The notes beneath the pieces are model-generated. The model was not told the DNA's origin and searched no databases. It saw nothing but the letters and a program-made list of their open reading frames with translations. DNA of 64,000 bases from an uncultured Mycoplasmatota bacterium. Lineage in GTDB: Bacteria; Bacillota_I; Bacilli_A; RF39; UBA660. The DNA lies in the NCBI GenBank assembly GCA_900547465.1, contig URHJ01000004.1, forward strand, positions 1 through 64,000, read 5' to 3'. A program made the position numbers and the translations under genes. Shown here piece by piece: positions 1 through 8,406 of the stretch. The stretch's first letter is position 1. The number at the start of each line of letters is the position of its first letter.

Positions 1-221
1 TTTCCTATATTAGTATCCAAAAACATATCAAAGTACTTTCTTCTTACATGAATATTATCTACATTTCTCTCTAAATTTAAGAACTTAATATCTTTAACTT
101 CTACTTCTAAAACAGCTTCCAGTACTTTAGATAATATATCTTTACTATCCTCCCTCATAAATACTTCTTTAAATGCTCTATCACTACGACAAGTATAAAA
201 TTTTTCTTTTGTTTCTAACAT
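1..221 (-). CDS. Rpn/PD-(D/E)XK family nuclease-transposase, N-terminal part only
   Basis: The gene begins at an ATG at 221 behind a strong site (GGAGG, 225-231) and runs off the left edge. The visible 73 residues begin MLETKEKFYTCRSDRAFKEVF and continue with DSKDILSKVLEAVLEVEV and a run ending DMFLDTNIG. This pattern (D-x-AFK-x-VF, then helices, then the start of the nuclease core strand) is typical of the Rpn family of recombination-promoting nucleases/putative transposases. These have a PD-(D/E)XK fold and are often multicopy and phage- or transposon-associated. The catalytic core lies mostly outside the window, so activity cannot be judged. It may be co-transcribed with the TPR gene upstream, from which a long inverted repeat separates it. 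Confidence 0.7.
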   Translation of the reverse strand, partial: MLETKEKFYTCRSDRAFKEVFMREDSKDILSKVLEAVLEVEVKDIKFLNLERNVDNIHVRRKYFDMFLDTNIG

Positions 222-241
222 TTCTACCTCCTAAATATTGT

Positions 242-291
242 GAAGGAAGCTACTTTAAGAATGAAATAGAAAAAGAAAAGTAACTTCCTTC
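242..291. repeat. 15-bp inverted repeat upstream of the Rpn-type gene
   Basis: GAAGGAAGCTACTTT (242-256) and AAAGTAACTTCCTTC (277-291) pair with one mismatch across a 20-base loop. No T-run follows on either strand, so it is not a standard terminator. It sits between the TPR gene and the ribosome binding site of the Rpn-type gene and could be an operator, an mRNA structure that limits translation, or a remnant of an insertion. Confidence 0.5.
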
Positions 292-325
292 TACATCTAT
301 TATTGTAAAAAGAAATTACTTTTCC

Positions 326-1894
326 CTAATTTTTTCCATATCTTTTATTAAATTTTTCTATTGCAGAAAGTCTCTTAGTTTTATTTTTACCACTGCTATA
401 TTCATCCAAATCTTCACTTTCCATACAAAAACCTTTATCTGATTCATAATAAACCGGAAACATTGAAAGTATTTGTTTACTATTTGGTAAAGTAATGACT
501 TCTAGTTCATTTATCATCTTATTATGAACAGGTGAATATCCAATTCTTGGATATGGTATTATATAAAGATCCATATCATAAGAACCATATTTATATTTCT
601 GATCTAATTTAGCACCAATATTATAAAAAAGTTCTCTTACATCGATTGTCTCAGAAAAACTACTATTACAACTATTATCTACATGTTTATCAAATATATG
701 ATTAATTGCTAATTCATCATCATAATTAAGTATTTGTTTTTCTGTATATGTGTAATTATCTCTATGAAAAGGTATCCCCTCTTTTACCATGGAGTAAACT
801 TTTATTCTATTTAAAGCATTTATCTCTCTAATATCCATAAAATCTTTATTAATCTTATCTACTAACTTTATACTTTTATCATAATATCCCAATTTAAATT
901 CTATTAACGCCAAATAATAATATACCACATTTTTAATTTTTTCATCTTGTGTAATATCTATTTTAGACAAATATTCATATGCTTTTTCATAATCAAATTT
1001 TTGAATATATAAAGCTCCCAGTTTTAAATCAGCATAAGGTATTATCGATGAATCATCTATTTTTGAATAATAACTATATGCCGTTTTTTCATCTTTTTGA
1101 CTCATGTATATATCACCCATGGTAATATAAGCTCTTTGTTTTGTTCCATTACTTAACTTTATAATATCTTTGCAAATAGTTAAAGCTTCATATCCTCTAT
1201 TTAATCTTGTTAAAATATTAGCCTTAGTCAAAAGTAATTGTAGATGTAATTTATTTTTTCGATTATCCAAATTTAATGCTGAATCAATATAATCATTTGC
1301 TTTATCGTAATTCGAATTAGTCATTTCTATCCTAGCTAAACAATAATACTTCTGTTTTTTATACTCATTAAAACTGGGATTAGCATGTCTAAGTTCTTTT
1401 TTTGCTGAATCTATATTACCAATATCTATATATACTCGAGCTTTATTAATTCTTATTAAATCGTTATATCTTTTGTTTATCTCTTCATCCTTAAAATTAA
1501 GAACCTCAAGAGCTTTATATGGTTCATTATTACTTACATAAATTCTGTGTAAAAGAAGATTTCCTGAAAATTCAAAATCATTTTCTATAGCCATATTAGC
1601 ATACTTTTTTGCTTCATCATAGTTTTTATTAATCATTTCTATTTTTGCTAAACCAACATACGCATTTCCTATTGCTTTTTTTGATTTAGCATCAATCAAT
1701 ACTTCTTGATATATATCATTTGCCTCTTCATACTTTCCACTAACTCTTAATATATCAGCATACAAAGACTTAGCATAACTATCATTTGGATAATCAATTA
1801 AATATAATTTAATTTCATCTTCTACTATCTCAATCTTAGATGATCTAAACATCTCTTTTATCTGTTGTAATTTTGCATTATTACTATATGCCAT
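326..1894 (-). CDS. Tetratricopeptide-repeat protein
   Basis: This 522-residue protein has no signal peptide or membrane segment. Residues about 1-370 are a run of helical TPR units, with repeated patterns such as YAKSLYADILRVSGKYEEA and YYYLALIEFKLGYYDKS. The C-terminal 150 residues (DNSCNSSFSETIDVRELFYNIGAKLD onward) are non-repetitive and I do not recognise them. TPR arrays are protein-binding scaffolds, so an adaptor role is likely but the partner is unknown. The start at 1894 follows AGGAGATAGTAT. The gene lies downstream of thrS after a hairpin and upstream of the Rpn-type gene. Family assignment is firm and function is not. Confidence 0.8.
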   Translation of the reverse strand: MAYSNNAKLQQIKEMFRSSKIEIVEDEIKLYLIDYPNDSYAKSLYADILRVSGKYEEANDIYQEVLIDAKSKKAIGNAYVGLAKIEMINKNYDEAKKYANMAIENDFEFSGNLLLHRIYVSNNEPYKALEVLNFKDEEINKRYNDLIRINKARVYIDIGNIDSAKKELRHANPSFNEYKKQKYYCLARIEMTNSNYDKANDYIDSALNLDNRKNKLHLQLLLTKANILTRLNRGYEALTICKDIIKLSNGTKQRAYITMGDIYMSQKDEKTAYSYYSKIDDSSIIPYADLKLGALYIQKFDYEKAYEYLSKIDITQDEKIKNVVYYYLALIEFKLGYYDKSIKLVDKINKDFMDIREINALNRIKVYSMVKEGIPFHRDNYTYTEKQILNYDDELAINHIFDKHVDNSCNSSFSETIDVRELFYNIGAKLDQKYKYGSYDMDLYIIPYPRIGYSPVHNKMINELEVITLPNSKQILSMFPVYYESDKGFCMESEDLDEYSSGKNKTKRLSAIEKFNKRYGKN

Positions 1895-1920
1895 ATACTA
1901 TCTCCTTTAAATGTCCTGTA

Positions 1921-1949
1921 AATAAAAGACTTCTACGAAGCCTTTTATT
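1921..1949 (-). terminator. Hairpin downstream of thrS
   Basis: AATAAAAG-CTTC pairs with GAAG-CTTTTATT around a 4-base loop, with one mismatch. It lies between the thrS stop and the TPR gene. The A/T-rich arms make it plausible as a bidirectional intrinsic terminator, though the trailing T-run is short. Confidence 0.5.
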
Positions 1950-1954
1950 AATTA

Positions 1955-3709
1955 TTATTTTTTATTATCTATAACATCTTTCATTAAATTTAAGAATTCA
2001 ATTTTTGAAACAGTTGTTGTTTCTTTTTGTCCATGTAGTCTATAACTAACAGTATCGTTTTCCTTTTCTTGATCACCAATAATTAAAGTATATGGAATTT
2101 TAGCAGTTTGAGCTTCTCTTAACCTATATCCTAGTTTCTCATTTCTAAGATCACTTTCTACTCTTATACCATTTTCTTTCAAATATAGTTCTATATTCTT
2201 TGCATACTCTCCTTGATGTTCACTAGATACAGGAATAACTTTAACTTGAACAGGAGCAAGCCATGTAGGTAAATCACCTTTAGTCTCTTCTAATAAGAAT
2301 GCTACAAATCTATCAAGAGAACCTAAAATAGCTCTATGAATAACAACAGGTCTTTCCTTTTTACCACCTTCATCTACATATTCAAGTTCAAATCTCTCAG
2401 GTAATAAGAAATCTAATTGACAAGTAGATAATGTTACATCATGACCAATTGCACTCTTTACTTGAACATCTAATTTTGGTCCATAAAAAGCCGCTTCACC
2501 TTCTGCTTCATAGTAAGGAATATTTAATTCAGTTAACACTTTTCTAAGTTCATTTTCTGCCATATCCCACATTTCATCATTATCAAAATACTTTTCTTTA
2601 TCATTTTTATCTCTTAATGATAGTCTAAATTCGTAATCGTTAAAACCAAAATCTTTATATACATCAAGTATTAGTTTTACAACACCAGCAAATTCATCTT
2701 TGATTTGACTAGGAGTACAAAATATATGAGAATCATTTTGAGTAAAAGCACGAGTTCTTTCTATTCCACATAGTGATCCACTTGATTCATATCTAAAATC
2801 ATTAGCTACTTCTGCAATTCTTATAGGTAAATCTCTATATGAATGTAGTGAATTTTTAAACATCATCATATGATGAGGACAATTCATTGGTCTTAAAACA
2901 TATGCTTCATCATCTAATTCCATTGATGGGAACATGTCTTCTTGATAATGATCCCAGTGTCCACTAGTTTTATATAATTCAACATTTCCAAGTGATGGAG
3001 TCATAACATGTTTATATCCTAATTCTAATTCTTTATTTGTAATATAATCAACTAAAGTCTTTCTTAAAATAAAGCCATTTGGTAACCACATTGGTAATCC
3101 TTTACCAACTAACTCTGAGAACATAAATATACCTAAATCTTTCCCTAATTTTCTATGATCTCTCAACTTACATTCTTCTAAGAATTCCAAATGTTCATTT
3201 AACTCCTCTTCTGTTGGAAAGCAAATACCATAAATTCTTTGAAGCATCTTATTTTTAGCGTCACCTTTCCAATATGCTCCTGAAACCTTTAATAATTTAA
3301 AATATTTCAATTCTTTTACAGTATCAACGTGAGGTCCACGACATAAATCTGTAAAATCTCCTTGTGTATAACAACTAATAACAGTACTATCTTCATCCAT
3401 TCTATTTATTAAATCAACTTTATATGGATCATTACCAAATTTTTCTAAAGCTTCTTTTTTTGAAAGTTCTTCTCTAACTATTCTCTTTCCATCTTTAGAT
3501 ATTTTTTTCATTTCTTTTTCTATTTTAGGTAAATCTTCTTCTGTTATTACTTTATCACCTAAATCTATATCATAATAAAATCCTTCTGAAATAACTGGTC
3601 CAACCCAAAACTTAGCCTCTGGATATAAATGTTTTACTGCTTGAGCAAGTAAATGTGCACATGAATGATTCATTACACTTAATTTTTCATTTTCTTTTAT
3701 ATTTATCAT
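1955..3709 (-). CDS. thrS: Threonine-tRNA ligase lacking the TGS domain
   Basis: ThrRS charges tRNA-Thr with threonine in the cytoplasm. The 584 residues begin directly in the N2 editing domain: HxxxH is at H15/H19 and the CxxxH pair is at C123/H127 (LCRGPHVD). The class II catalytic core follows with the zinc cysteine in RPMNCPHH (C277), then the anticodon-binding domain (about 480-584). Motif spacing matches the E. coli enzyme shifted by about 58 residues, exactly the missing N1/TGS domain, so editing and catalysis look intact. The ATG at 3709 follows GGAGATATGTATT, and no upstream in-frame TGS coding is present. A T-box leader precedes the transcript, with one gene of unknown function in between. 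Confidence 0.97.
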   Translation of the reverse strand: MINIKENEKLSVMNHSCAHLLAQAVKHLYPEAKFWVGPVISEGFYYDIDLGDKVITEEDLPKIEKEMKKISKDGKRIVREELSKKEALEKFGNDPYKVDLINRMDEDSTVISCYTQGDFTDLCRGPHVDTVKELKYFKLLKVSGAYWKGDAKNKMLQRIYGICFPTEEELNEHLEFLEECKLRDHRKLGKDLGIFMFSELVGKGLPMWLPNGFILRKTLVDYITNKELELGYKHVMTPSLGNVELYKTSGHWDHYQEDMFPSMELDDEAYVLRPMNCPHHMMMFKNSLHSYRDLPIRIAEVANDFRYESSGSLCGIERTRAFTQNDSHIFCTPSQIKDEFAGVVKLILDVYKDFGFNDYEFRLSLRDKNDKEKYFDNDEMWDMAENELRKVLTELNIPYYEAEGEAAFYGPKLDVQVKSAIGHDVTLSTCQLDFLLPERFELEYVDEGGKKERPVVIHRAILGSLDRFVAFLLEETKGDLPTWLAPVQVKVIPVSSEHQGEYAKNIELYLKENGIRVESDLRNEKLGYRLREAQTAKIPYTLIIGDQEKENDTVSYRLHGQKETTTVSKIEFLNLMKDVIDNKK

Positions 3710-3723
3710 AATACATATCTCCT

Positions 3724-4215
3724 TTATTTTCTTTTTTTACTCTTATGAAATGATTTTTGGAACATAGCCGTTCTTGATATATGCTGCATAACCTTATAAT
3801 CTTCATACTCTTCCCCAACTAAGTGTTCTATTTCCTTAACTATGGAAAAAGCATCATATTCTAAACCTTGCTCCATCAATATTTTTTCTCTTCTTTTTTT
3901 CATTTCTTTCTCAGACATTTCTAATTCTTCTAACAATTGCATACCAGACTTATAATCTGGATTTTTATAAGCAATAATTTGAGATTTCTTTTTCTTAGCC
4001 GACTCCGCTCTCACTAATAAATACTTGCCTGTTGCGATATCCTCAAAATTAACATGATCAATGCCAACTCTCTTTGGAAGCTTCTTTTTCTTTTCAACTA
4101 AAATCATTTTCATTCCTTTATGAGTTAGATGTTTATCTAGTGTATAGTCAACACCCAAATATCTGGTTAAAAACTCTCTTGTTGTAATTGTTAATGAAGT
4201 ACTAAAATTTTTCAT
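3724..4215 (-). CDS. Hypothetical basic protein between T-box leader and thrS
   Basis: This 163-residue lysine-rich protein starts MKNFSTSLTITTREFLTRYL at 4215, behind GGGGAGGGAAAG. A start 11 codons further upstream would read through the leader terminator and is unlikely. The centre holds charged helices (LEELEMSEKEMKKRREK) and the tail is very basic (FHKSKKRK), which could suit RNA binding. No membrane segment or recognised domain is seen. It is the first gene after the T-box and ends 14 bases before the thrS start, so it should be co-regulated with threonyl-tRNA supply. Function unknown. Confidence 0.75.
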   Translation of the reverse strand: MKNFSTSLTITTREFLTRYLGVDYTLDKHLTHKGMKMILVEKKKKLPKRVGIDHVNFEDIATGKYLLVRAESAKKKKSQIIAYKNPDYKSGMQLLEELEMSEKEMKKRREKILMEQGLEYDAFSIVKEIEHLVGEEYEDYKVMQHISRTAMFQKSFHKSKKRK

Positions 4216-4235
4216 TTTTACTTTCCCTCCCCTAC

Positions 4236-4441
4236 AAAAAAAGCACACCTATATTATTATAGGAGTGCTTAACACGGTACCATCCATTATTTTTCTTAAT
4301 TATTATAACGGTCTCCCGGAACTACTTTTGATAGTTCTGCTAAAAAGGTAGTAACTTAATAAGGCATTATCTATTTACACCAACCATAGACTCTCTTTAT
4401 TTGTTTCTTAATAAATCATGTCCTTTATCTCTGCATTTACA
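4236..4441 (-). promoter_or_regulatory. T-box leader controlling the thrS transcript
   Basis: On the minus strand the leader shows a stem I with the AGAGAGTC...GGTTGGTG apical motifs (about 4380-4400), then the T-box bulge sequence TGGTACCGTG (4273-4282). A terminator hairpin follows, with arms AAGCACTCCTAT / ATAGGTGTGCTT (4241-4270) and a T-run. T-boxes sense uncharged tRNA and allow read-through when it accumulates. Threonine specificity is inferred from thrS downstream; ACT/ACC triplets occur 3' of stem I but I could not fix the specifier codon. Confidence 0.92.
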
Positions 4442-4446
4442 GATAT

Positions 4447-4474
4447 ATCATAGCACACTTTCTAAATTTTGCAA
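4447..4474 (-). promoter_or_regulatory. Sigma-A type promoter of the T-box/thrS transcript
   Basis: TTGCAA and TATGAT are separated by 16 bases (17 if the -35 box is read as TTTGCA). The predicted start lies just upstream of the T-box stem I. Confidence 0.65.
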
Positions 4475-4498
4475 AGAAAAAATAGCATAAATGCTATT
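4475..4498 (-). terminator. Terminator of the SipW-type gene
   Basis: AATAGCAT-TT-ATGCTATT is a perfect 8-bp stem followed by TTTTTT on the minus strand. It overlaps the stop codon of the secreted-protein gene. Confidence 0.8.
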
Positions 4499-5105
4499 CT
4501 TTAATTTGACTTGCTTCTATTCTAAGTTTACCAGCAAAAACTTTTCCTACTACTGTACCATCTGAACTAGTAACTTGAATATCTGAATTTGTTGCATCAT
4601 CTTTTATCCATAACCTTAATGTATAATCTAAATTATATTCTTCACCTGGTTGAATAGTTCCAGTATCTAGAACTCTTTCTGAAGCTTCACCACTTTTTAA
4701 TGTAGAAACTAAAGCCGTTTTTGTATCTGCACCTGTTTTTGTTAAACTATATTTTACAATGCTATCATCCATTAGTGTATCACCTTCACTAATAGTTCCA
4801 TTATCTAAATAGATAGTATATTCACTTGCTACATTACCTGTGTTTTTCAAAGTAAATGTATATGGTGTTGTTGCTAAACCATCAGTATCAGACATTGGTA
4901 AGGAATCAGCTACATTTATAGCATCACCCTCATTTAATTCCAATGCTAAAGTACCAGCTTCAATCCTTACTTTCTTAGTACCATTTAAAGTTAAAGTTAA
5001 CCATGCATAAGTTCCACCTAAAAGTAATACCAAAGCAAGCGCTATTGCAACTATTTGTTTTTTATTTTTTTCTACAAAATTTTTGTTTTTCTTTTCCATA
5101 TCCAT
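4494..5105 (-). CDS. TasA/camelysin-like secreted protein with SipW-type signal peptide
   Basis: This 203-residue protein has a charged start (MDMEKKNKNFVEKNKKQ), a hydrophobic stretch with LLLGGTYAWLTLTLNGT (about 26-43), and an extracellular domain. The GTYAW motif is characteristic of substrates of the SipW signal peptidase, such as TasA and CalY, which form biofilm fibres or act at the cell surface. The mature part contains LNEGDAINVADSLPMSD, an Ig-like segment with VASEYTIYLD, and ends KLRIEASQIKE. A paralogue lies at 19270-19827. The start at 5105 follows AAAGGAGAG. Secretion is well supported; fibre formation is an inference. No SipW gene is in the window. Confidence 0.85.
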   Translation of the reverse strand: MDMEKKNKNFVEKNKKQIVAIALALVLLLGGTYAWLTLTLNGTKKVRIEAGTLALELNEGDAINVADSLPMSDTDGLATTPYTFTLKNTGNVASEYTIYLDNGTISEGDTLMDDSIVKYSLTKTGADTKTALVSTLKSGEASERVLDTGTIQPGEEYNLDYTLRLWIKDDATNSDIQVTSSDGTVVGKVFAGKLRIEASQIKE

Positions 5106-5132
5106 ACAAACTCTCCTTTATTCTATACACTA

Positions 5133-5161
5133 ATCATATCCTATTTTTTAGAAAGTTTCAA
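5133..5161 (-). promoter_or_regulatory. Sigma-A type promoter of the SipW-type gene
   Basis: TTGAAA and TATGAT are 17 bases apart, about 28 bases upstream of the start codon. Confidence 0.7.
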
Positions 5162-5203
5162 TATTTTTTTATTACTTTAAAAAATAATTTCTAATTTTTT
5201 ACA

Positions 5204-7159
5204 TTATCTTGTTTTTATTTTTTGTTTTTCTCTACAATACTGACCAATAAAATAATCTATATCATTATTCTTAGCATTAATAATATCCCTGTTTTCCTTA
5301 ATATTCTCTTCTAAAAGATATAAATCTTTGTCACTAGGTCTCTTAAAATAACAAACGTCAAGTGCGTGTTCAACTACAATATCAGCACTTCTTCTTAATG
5401 GTGAAGTACCATGACAATAATGTTTTAAACCTAGTCCTTCATGACTACCTTCTAAATCATAATAAGCACTCGGATACATACTAGTTAAAGCATTATATAA
5501 ATTATCAAACTTTTCCCTATCTTTAGCAGGAGATAATTTTTTAATTGCACTTTCTAATTCGCTTATATTTTCAGCATTCATCTCATGCACTCTATATAGA
5601 AATGGATATCCTTCACTAGAATGTGCAAAGTAATCAGCAATTTTACTATTAGTAAGCTTCATCATTTGGCCAACTATTCTCTCAGCCCTACTATTAGTAC
5701 TTACTTTAGCATCTGATGGATCAATCTTTTTATTTTTTATATCTAGATAAATTGATTTTGCTTGATCTTTTTCCTCTAACTTATAAGTAAGTTCATCAAG
5801 TAATCTAACTGTATTTTCTAATTGAGGATTAGTTGTTCCTTTTTTTATAACATCATTTATTTCTTGATAACTACATTTTTTGCTATTAGAAATAACTGTT
5901 TTTCTAAAATCACTATCTACTACATCACCATGATTATCAATTTCAAAAAAATATGAGTTGGTAAGTCGTGGCTTTCCTTGAACTAATGATGCGCTACTTG
6001 CCGAAAATTGATAAGGAAAAATCGGTATTAATCCATCACATTCTAATCCTTCTATATGACAACAACGACCTGGTAAATAAATACTACTACTTCTTGATAT
6101 TGCTTCAACAACAGAAGGAGACTTATATGATAAATATCCTAACACACTAGCAATATGGACACCCAATAAGTAATTACCATTTTCTAATTTTTTAATTGAT
6201 AATGCATCATCAATTTCTTTAGCATTCAAACCATCTATAGTAATAATATAATCATCTACAATCACTCTACCAGATGATACCTTTTTAGGTTTTCTCATCA
6301 ATTGATCTATTTCGTTTTTTACTTTTCTAGGAAAAGCTGTACTAATATGATAATTTTCTAATAATTGATCTATTCCAATTTTTTCTACATCTTCACTCTG
6401 TAAAAAGTTTTTCAAATCAGCAAGTAGTTCTTTTTTCTCTGAATAGTTATCATCTTGATAATATAACTTTGATATACTTTGTTTTAGTTTTGAATTACAA
6501 TAACTCTTATCTTTTGAATCAAGTTCAAATTGTACATGACTTTTTATTAAAGATAATACATTACTATAATACATAATCTTTTCTCTATTAAATTCATCAC
6601 TATTAATTTCAGTTAAATATTCTTTAAAAATAGTAGAAAATATAGTACGTTCTTTTTTATCTTTAGCATTAACTATATTTGGAAACCTCTTTAAAGTTTC
6701 TTCTAAATAATCTAAACTTTTAATATCACAAGTAATAAACTTCAAAAAACCAAAATACTTAGATTCTCTTTTTAAATTTACTTCTTCAAGTTTATCAATT
6801 GCTAATATAACTTTCTTAAATTCTTTTAATGTTTCAATCGGATTTTGAAATTTTTCTATGTTTTCAGTTTGTATTCTTACAATCTTTTCATAGAGTTTTT
6901 TTGTTTTTTTCTTTATCATTTTATGATTAACCGAAGAGTATTCTTCTATTATATCTGAAATCACTCCAACACCAGTTTGTAAATAATCCAAGTTAGTACC
7001 TTCATGAAAATTATCTATTTTTGCATTTAAAAATAGAAAAAGTCGATTAATGATTTCGTCTCCTTCATCTATATTTAGTGCCTTAACAAGATCACTTATT
7101 TGGAATTTATCCCTTTTAAATAATTCCTCTAAACTAATCATATAATCAACTTTTTCCAT
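5204..7159 (-). CDS. RNB-domain exoribonuclease (RNase II/R superfamily), without S1 domain
   Basis: This 651-residue protein has the RNB catalytic module in its second half. ITIDGLNAKEIDDALSI carries the cluster of metal-binding aspartates, and HGTSPLRRSADIVVEHAL is the conserved RNA-binding loop of 3'-5' exoribonucleases. The first roughly 290 residues are a charged helical region without recognisable cold-shock domains, and the protein ends soon after RNB without an S1 domain. It is therefore shorter and more divergent than RNase R, and substrate choice may differ. It starts 4 bases after dnaI ends, so the two are co-transcribed. Enzyme class is likely; biological role unknown. Confidence 0.8.
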   Translation of the reverse strand: MEKVDYMISLEELFKRDKFQISDLVKALNIDEGDEIINRLFLFLNAKIDNFHEGTNLDYLQTGVGVISDIIEEYSSVNHKMIKKKTKKLYEKIVRIQTENIEKFQNPIETLKEFKKVILAIDKLEEVNLKRESKYFGFLKFITCDIKSLDYLEETLKRFPNIVNAKDKKERTIFSTIFKEYLTEINSDEFNREKIMYYSNVLSLIKSHVQFELDSKDKSYCNSKLKQSISKLYYQDDNYSEKKELLADLKNFLQSEDVEKIGIDQLLENYHISTAFPRKVKNEIDQLMRKPKKVSSGRVIVDDYIITIDGLNAKEIDDALSIKKLENGNYLLGVHIASVLGYLSYKSPSVVEAISRSSSIYLPGRCCHIEGLECDGLIPIFPYQFSASSASLVQGKPRLTNSYFFEIDNHGDVVDSDFRKTVISNSKKCSYQEINDVIKKGTTNPQLENTVRLLDELTYKLEEKDQAKSIYLDIKNKKIDPSDAKVSTNSRAERIVGQMMKLTNSKIADYFAHSSEGYPFLYRVHEMNAENISELESAIKKLSPAKDREKFDNLYNALTSMYPSAYYDLEGSHEGLGLKHYCHGTSPLRRSADIVVEHALDVCYFKRPSDKDLYLLEENIKENRDIINAKNNDIDYFIGQYCREKQKIKTR

Positions 7160-7163
7160 ACTA

Positions 7164-8069
7164 TCAATCCCTTCTATTTTTACTCACTAATTCCATTGGC
7201 ATCGAAAGTTGCTTAACCCTTTCTAAAATTCTTCGAGCTTTAACTTTATCAACACCACTAGACGTTATTGAAAGATGATTTTCTAACTCATCTAACGTTA
7301 GGTTTGATGTAAAAAACGTAGGGAGATGTTCTTCCATTCTAAATTGTAAAATTGGAGATAATATTTCATCTCTTGAATAATTTGTAACGGCTTCTGCCCC
7401 TATATCATCTATAAGAAGAAGTTCAGCTTTTTTAACACTATTAAACTTCTCATCATAATCAGTTTTAAATGATGCCTTTATATCACGCAAAAATTCTGGA
7501 TAATAAACAACAACACACTTAACACCTTTTTTAGAAAGTTCATTCAATAAAGCCGCAACTAAATATGTTTTTCCTGATCCAAATGAACCAGTTAAATATA
7601 AACCTTTAGTTTTTTTACCACTATTATAATCCTTCATAAATTTCATCATATATTTTAAAATTGGAGTTCTTGTCGTATCATCTTTATACAAATCTTTAAA
7701 AGATGCATTAACAATATCTTTAGACATCTCATAATACTTAATGTTTTTTAAATAACTTTGAGCATCTTCTAAATCTCTCTTTTTCTTACACATTACATAA
7801 GAAAACTGCAAAGTGTTATCTACAACTTCTGGTTTATAACAGAATCCTTCCACTTTATTTTTACAAGTTAAAATATTTTTACAATTCTTGCAGTTAATAT
7901 ACTCACACATAGCCTCTTCTAGTGTAGATGTATATTTCATTAATACTTCATCAGAAGCATCAATCGTAGATATAAATGATGAAAAATCTTCATTACTACA
8001 AGCATCCATATAAGAACGTTTTAAAGTAGTCAAGTTATTGTTATTAAGAAACTCATTAATTTTTTCCAT
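7164..8069 (-). CDS. dnaI: Primosomal helicase loader DnaI
   Basis: DnaI loads the replicative helicase DnaC at the origin and at restarted forks in Bacillota. The 301-residue protein has the N-terminal cysteine cluster (CINCKNCKNILTC...GFCYKP), then an AAA+ ATPase domain with Walker A GSFGSGKT, Walker B LLLIDDIGAE and an arginine-finger region (ILERVKQLSMPMEL). The start at 8069 follows GGTGGTGG; an ATG 5 codons upstream overlaps that site. The stop is TGA. In Bacillus dnaI also lies near thrS, and here the two are about 3.5 kb apart. A good promoter lies upstream. Confidence 0.93.
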   Translation of the reverse strand: MEKINEFLNNNNLTTLKRSYMDACSNEDFSSFISTIDASDEVLMKYTSTLEEAMCEYINCKNCKNILTCKNKVEGFCYKPEVVDNTLQFSYVMCKKKRDLEDAQSYLKNIKYYEMSKDIVNASFKDLYKDDTTRTPILKYMMKFMKDYNSGKKTKGLYLTGSFGSGKTYLVAALLNELSKKGVKCVVVYYPEFLRDIKASFKTDYDEKFNSVKKAELLLIDDIGAEAVTNYSRDEILSPILQFRMEEHLPTFFTSNLTLDELENHLSITSSGVDKVKARRILERVKQLSMPMELVSKNRRD

Positions 8070-8090
8070 CTTGACCACCACCATAAGACA

Positions 8091-8119
8091 ATTGTATATA
8101 ATTTTAACAAAAATTGCAA
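8091..8119 (-). promoter_or_regulatory. Sigma-A type promoter of dnaI and the RNB gene
   Basis: TTGCAA and TACAAT are separated by 17 bases, shortly upstream of dnaI. Confidence 0.7.
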
Positions 8120-8147
8120 TGCTTTGTTACCCTAACTTATAATTTTT

Positions 8148-8363
8148 TTAAGTTTCTTTTGCCCAATCTTCATCTGGATCAAAATTATTTTTCAATTCCC
8201 ATTTAATATGATTACTTCTAGCATTTTTTACAGCTTCACAACCATTATTACTAGTAGCACTAGCTCCATCAGTAACTACAAAAAAAGGTAGATCATATTT
8301 CCTCGCAAGTTGTTTTACCTGCATACAAAATTCCCTTGCTTTAGTTATTTTTTCTCTATCCAT
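8148..8363 (-). CDS. Small conserved-looking cytoplasmic protein
   Basis: This 71-residue protein begins MDREKITKAREFCMQVKQLA and contains PFFVVTDGASATSNNG followed by a C-terminal stretch with HIKWE and DPDEDW. The VTDGAS segment and the acidic tail look like conserved family motifs, but I cannot assign a function. No membrane segment is present. It follows comEC by about 44 bases, with a TATAAT box in that gap, so it may have its own promoter. It precedes dnaI. Confidence 0.75.
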   Translation of the reverse strand: MDREKITKAREFCMQVKQLARKYDLPFFVVTDGASATSNNGCEAVKNARSNHIKWELKNNFDPDEDWAKET

Positions 8364-8406
8364 AAAATATCACATCCTAAACTAATTATATCATACTAGT
8401 TTGTAT

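Noticed and set aside
242..291. Inverted repeat as the terminal repeat of an insertion sequence
   Set aside because: No transposase lies between or beside the arms, and the loop is only 20 bases.
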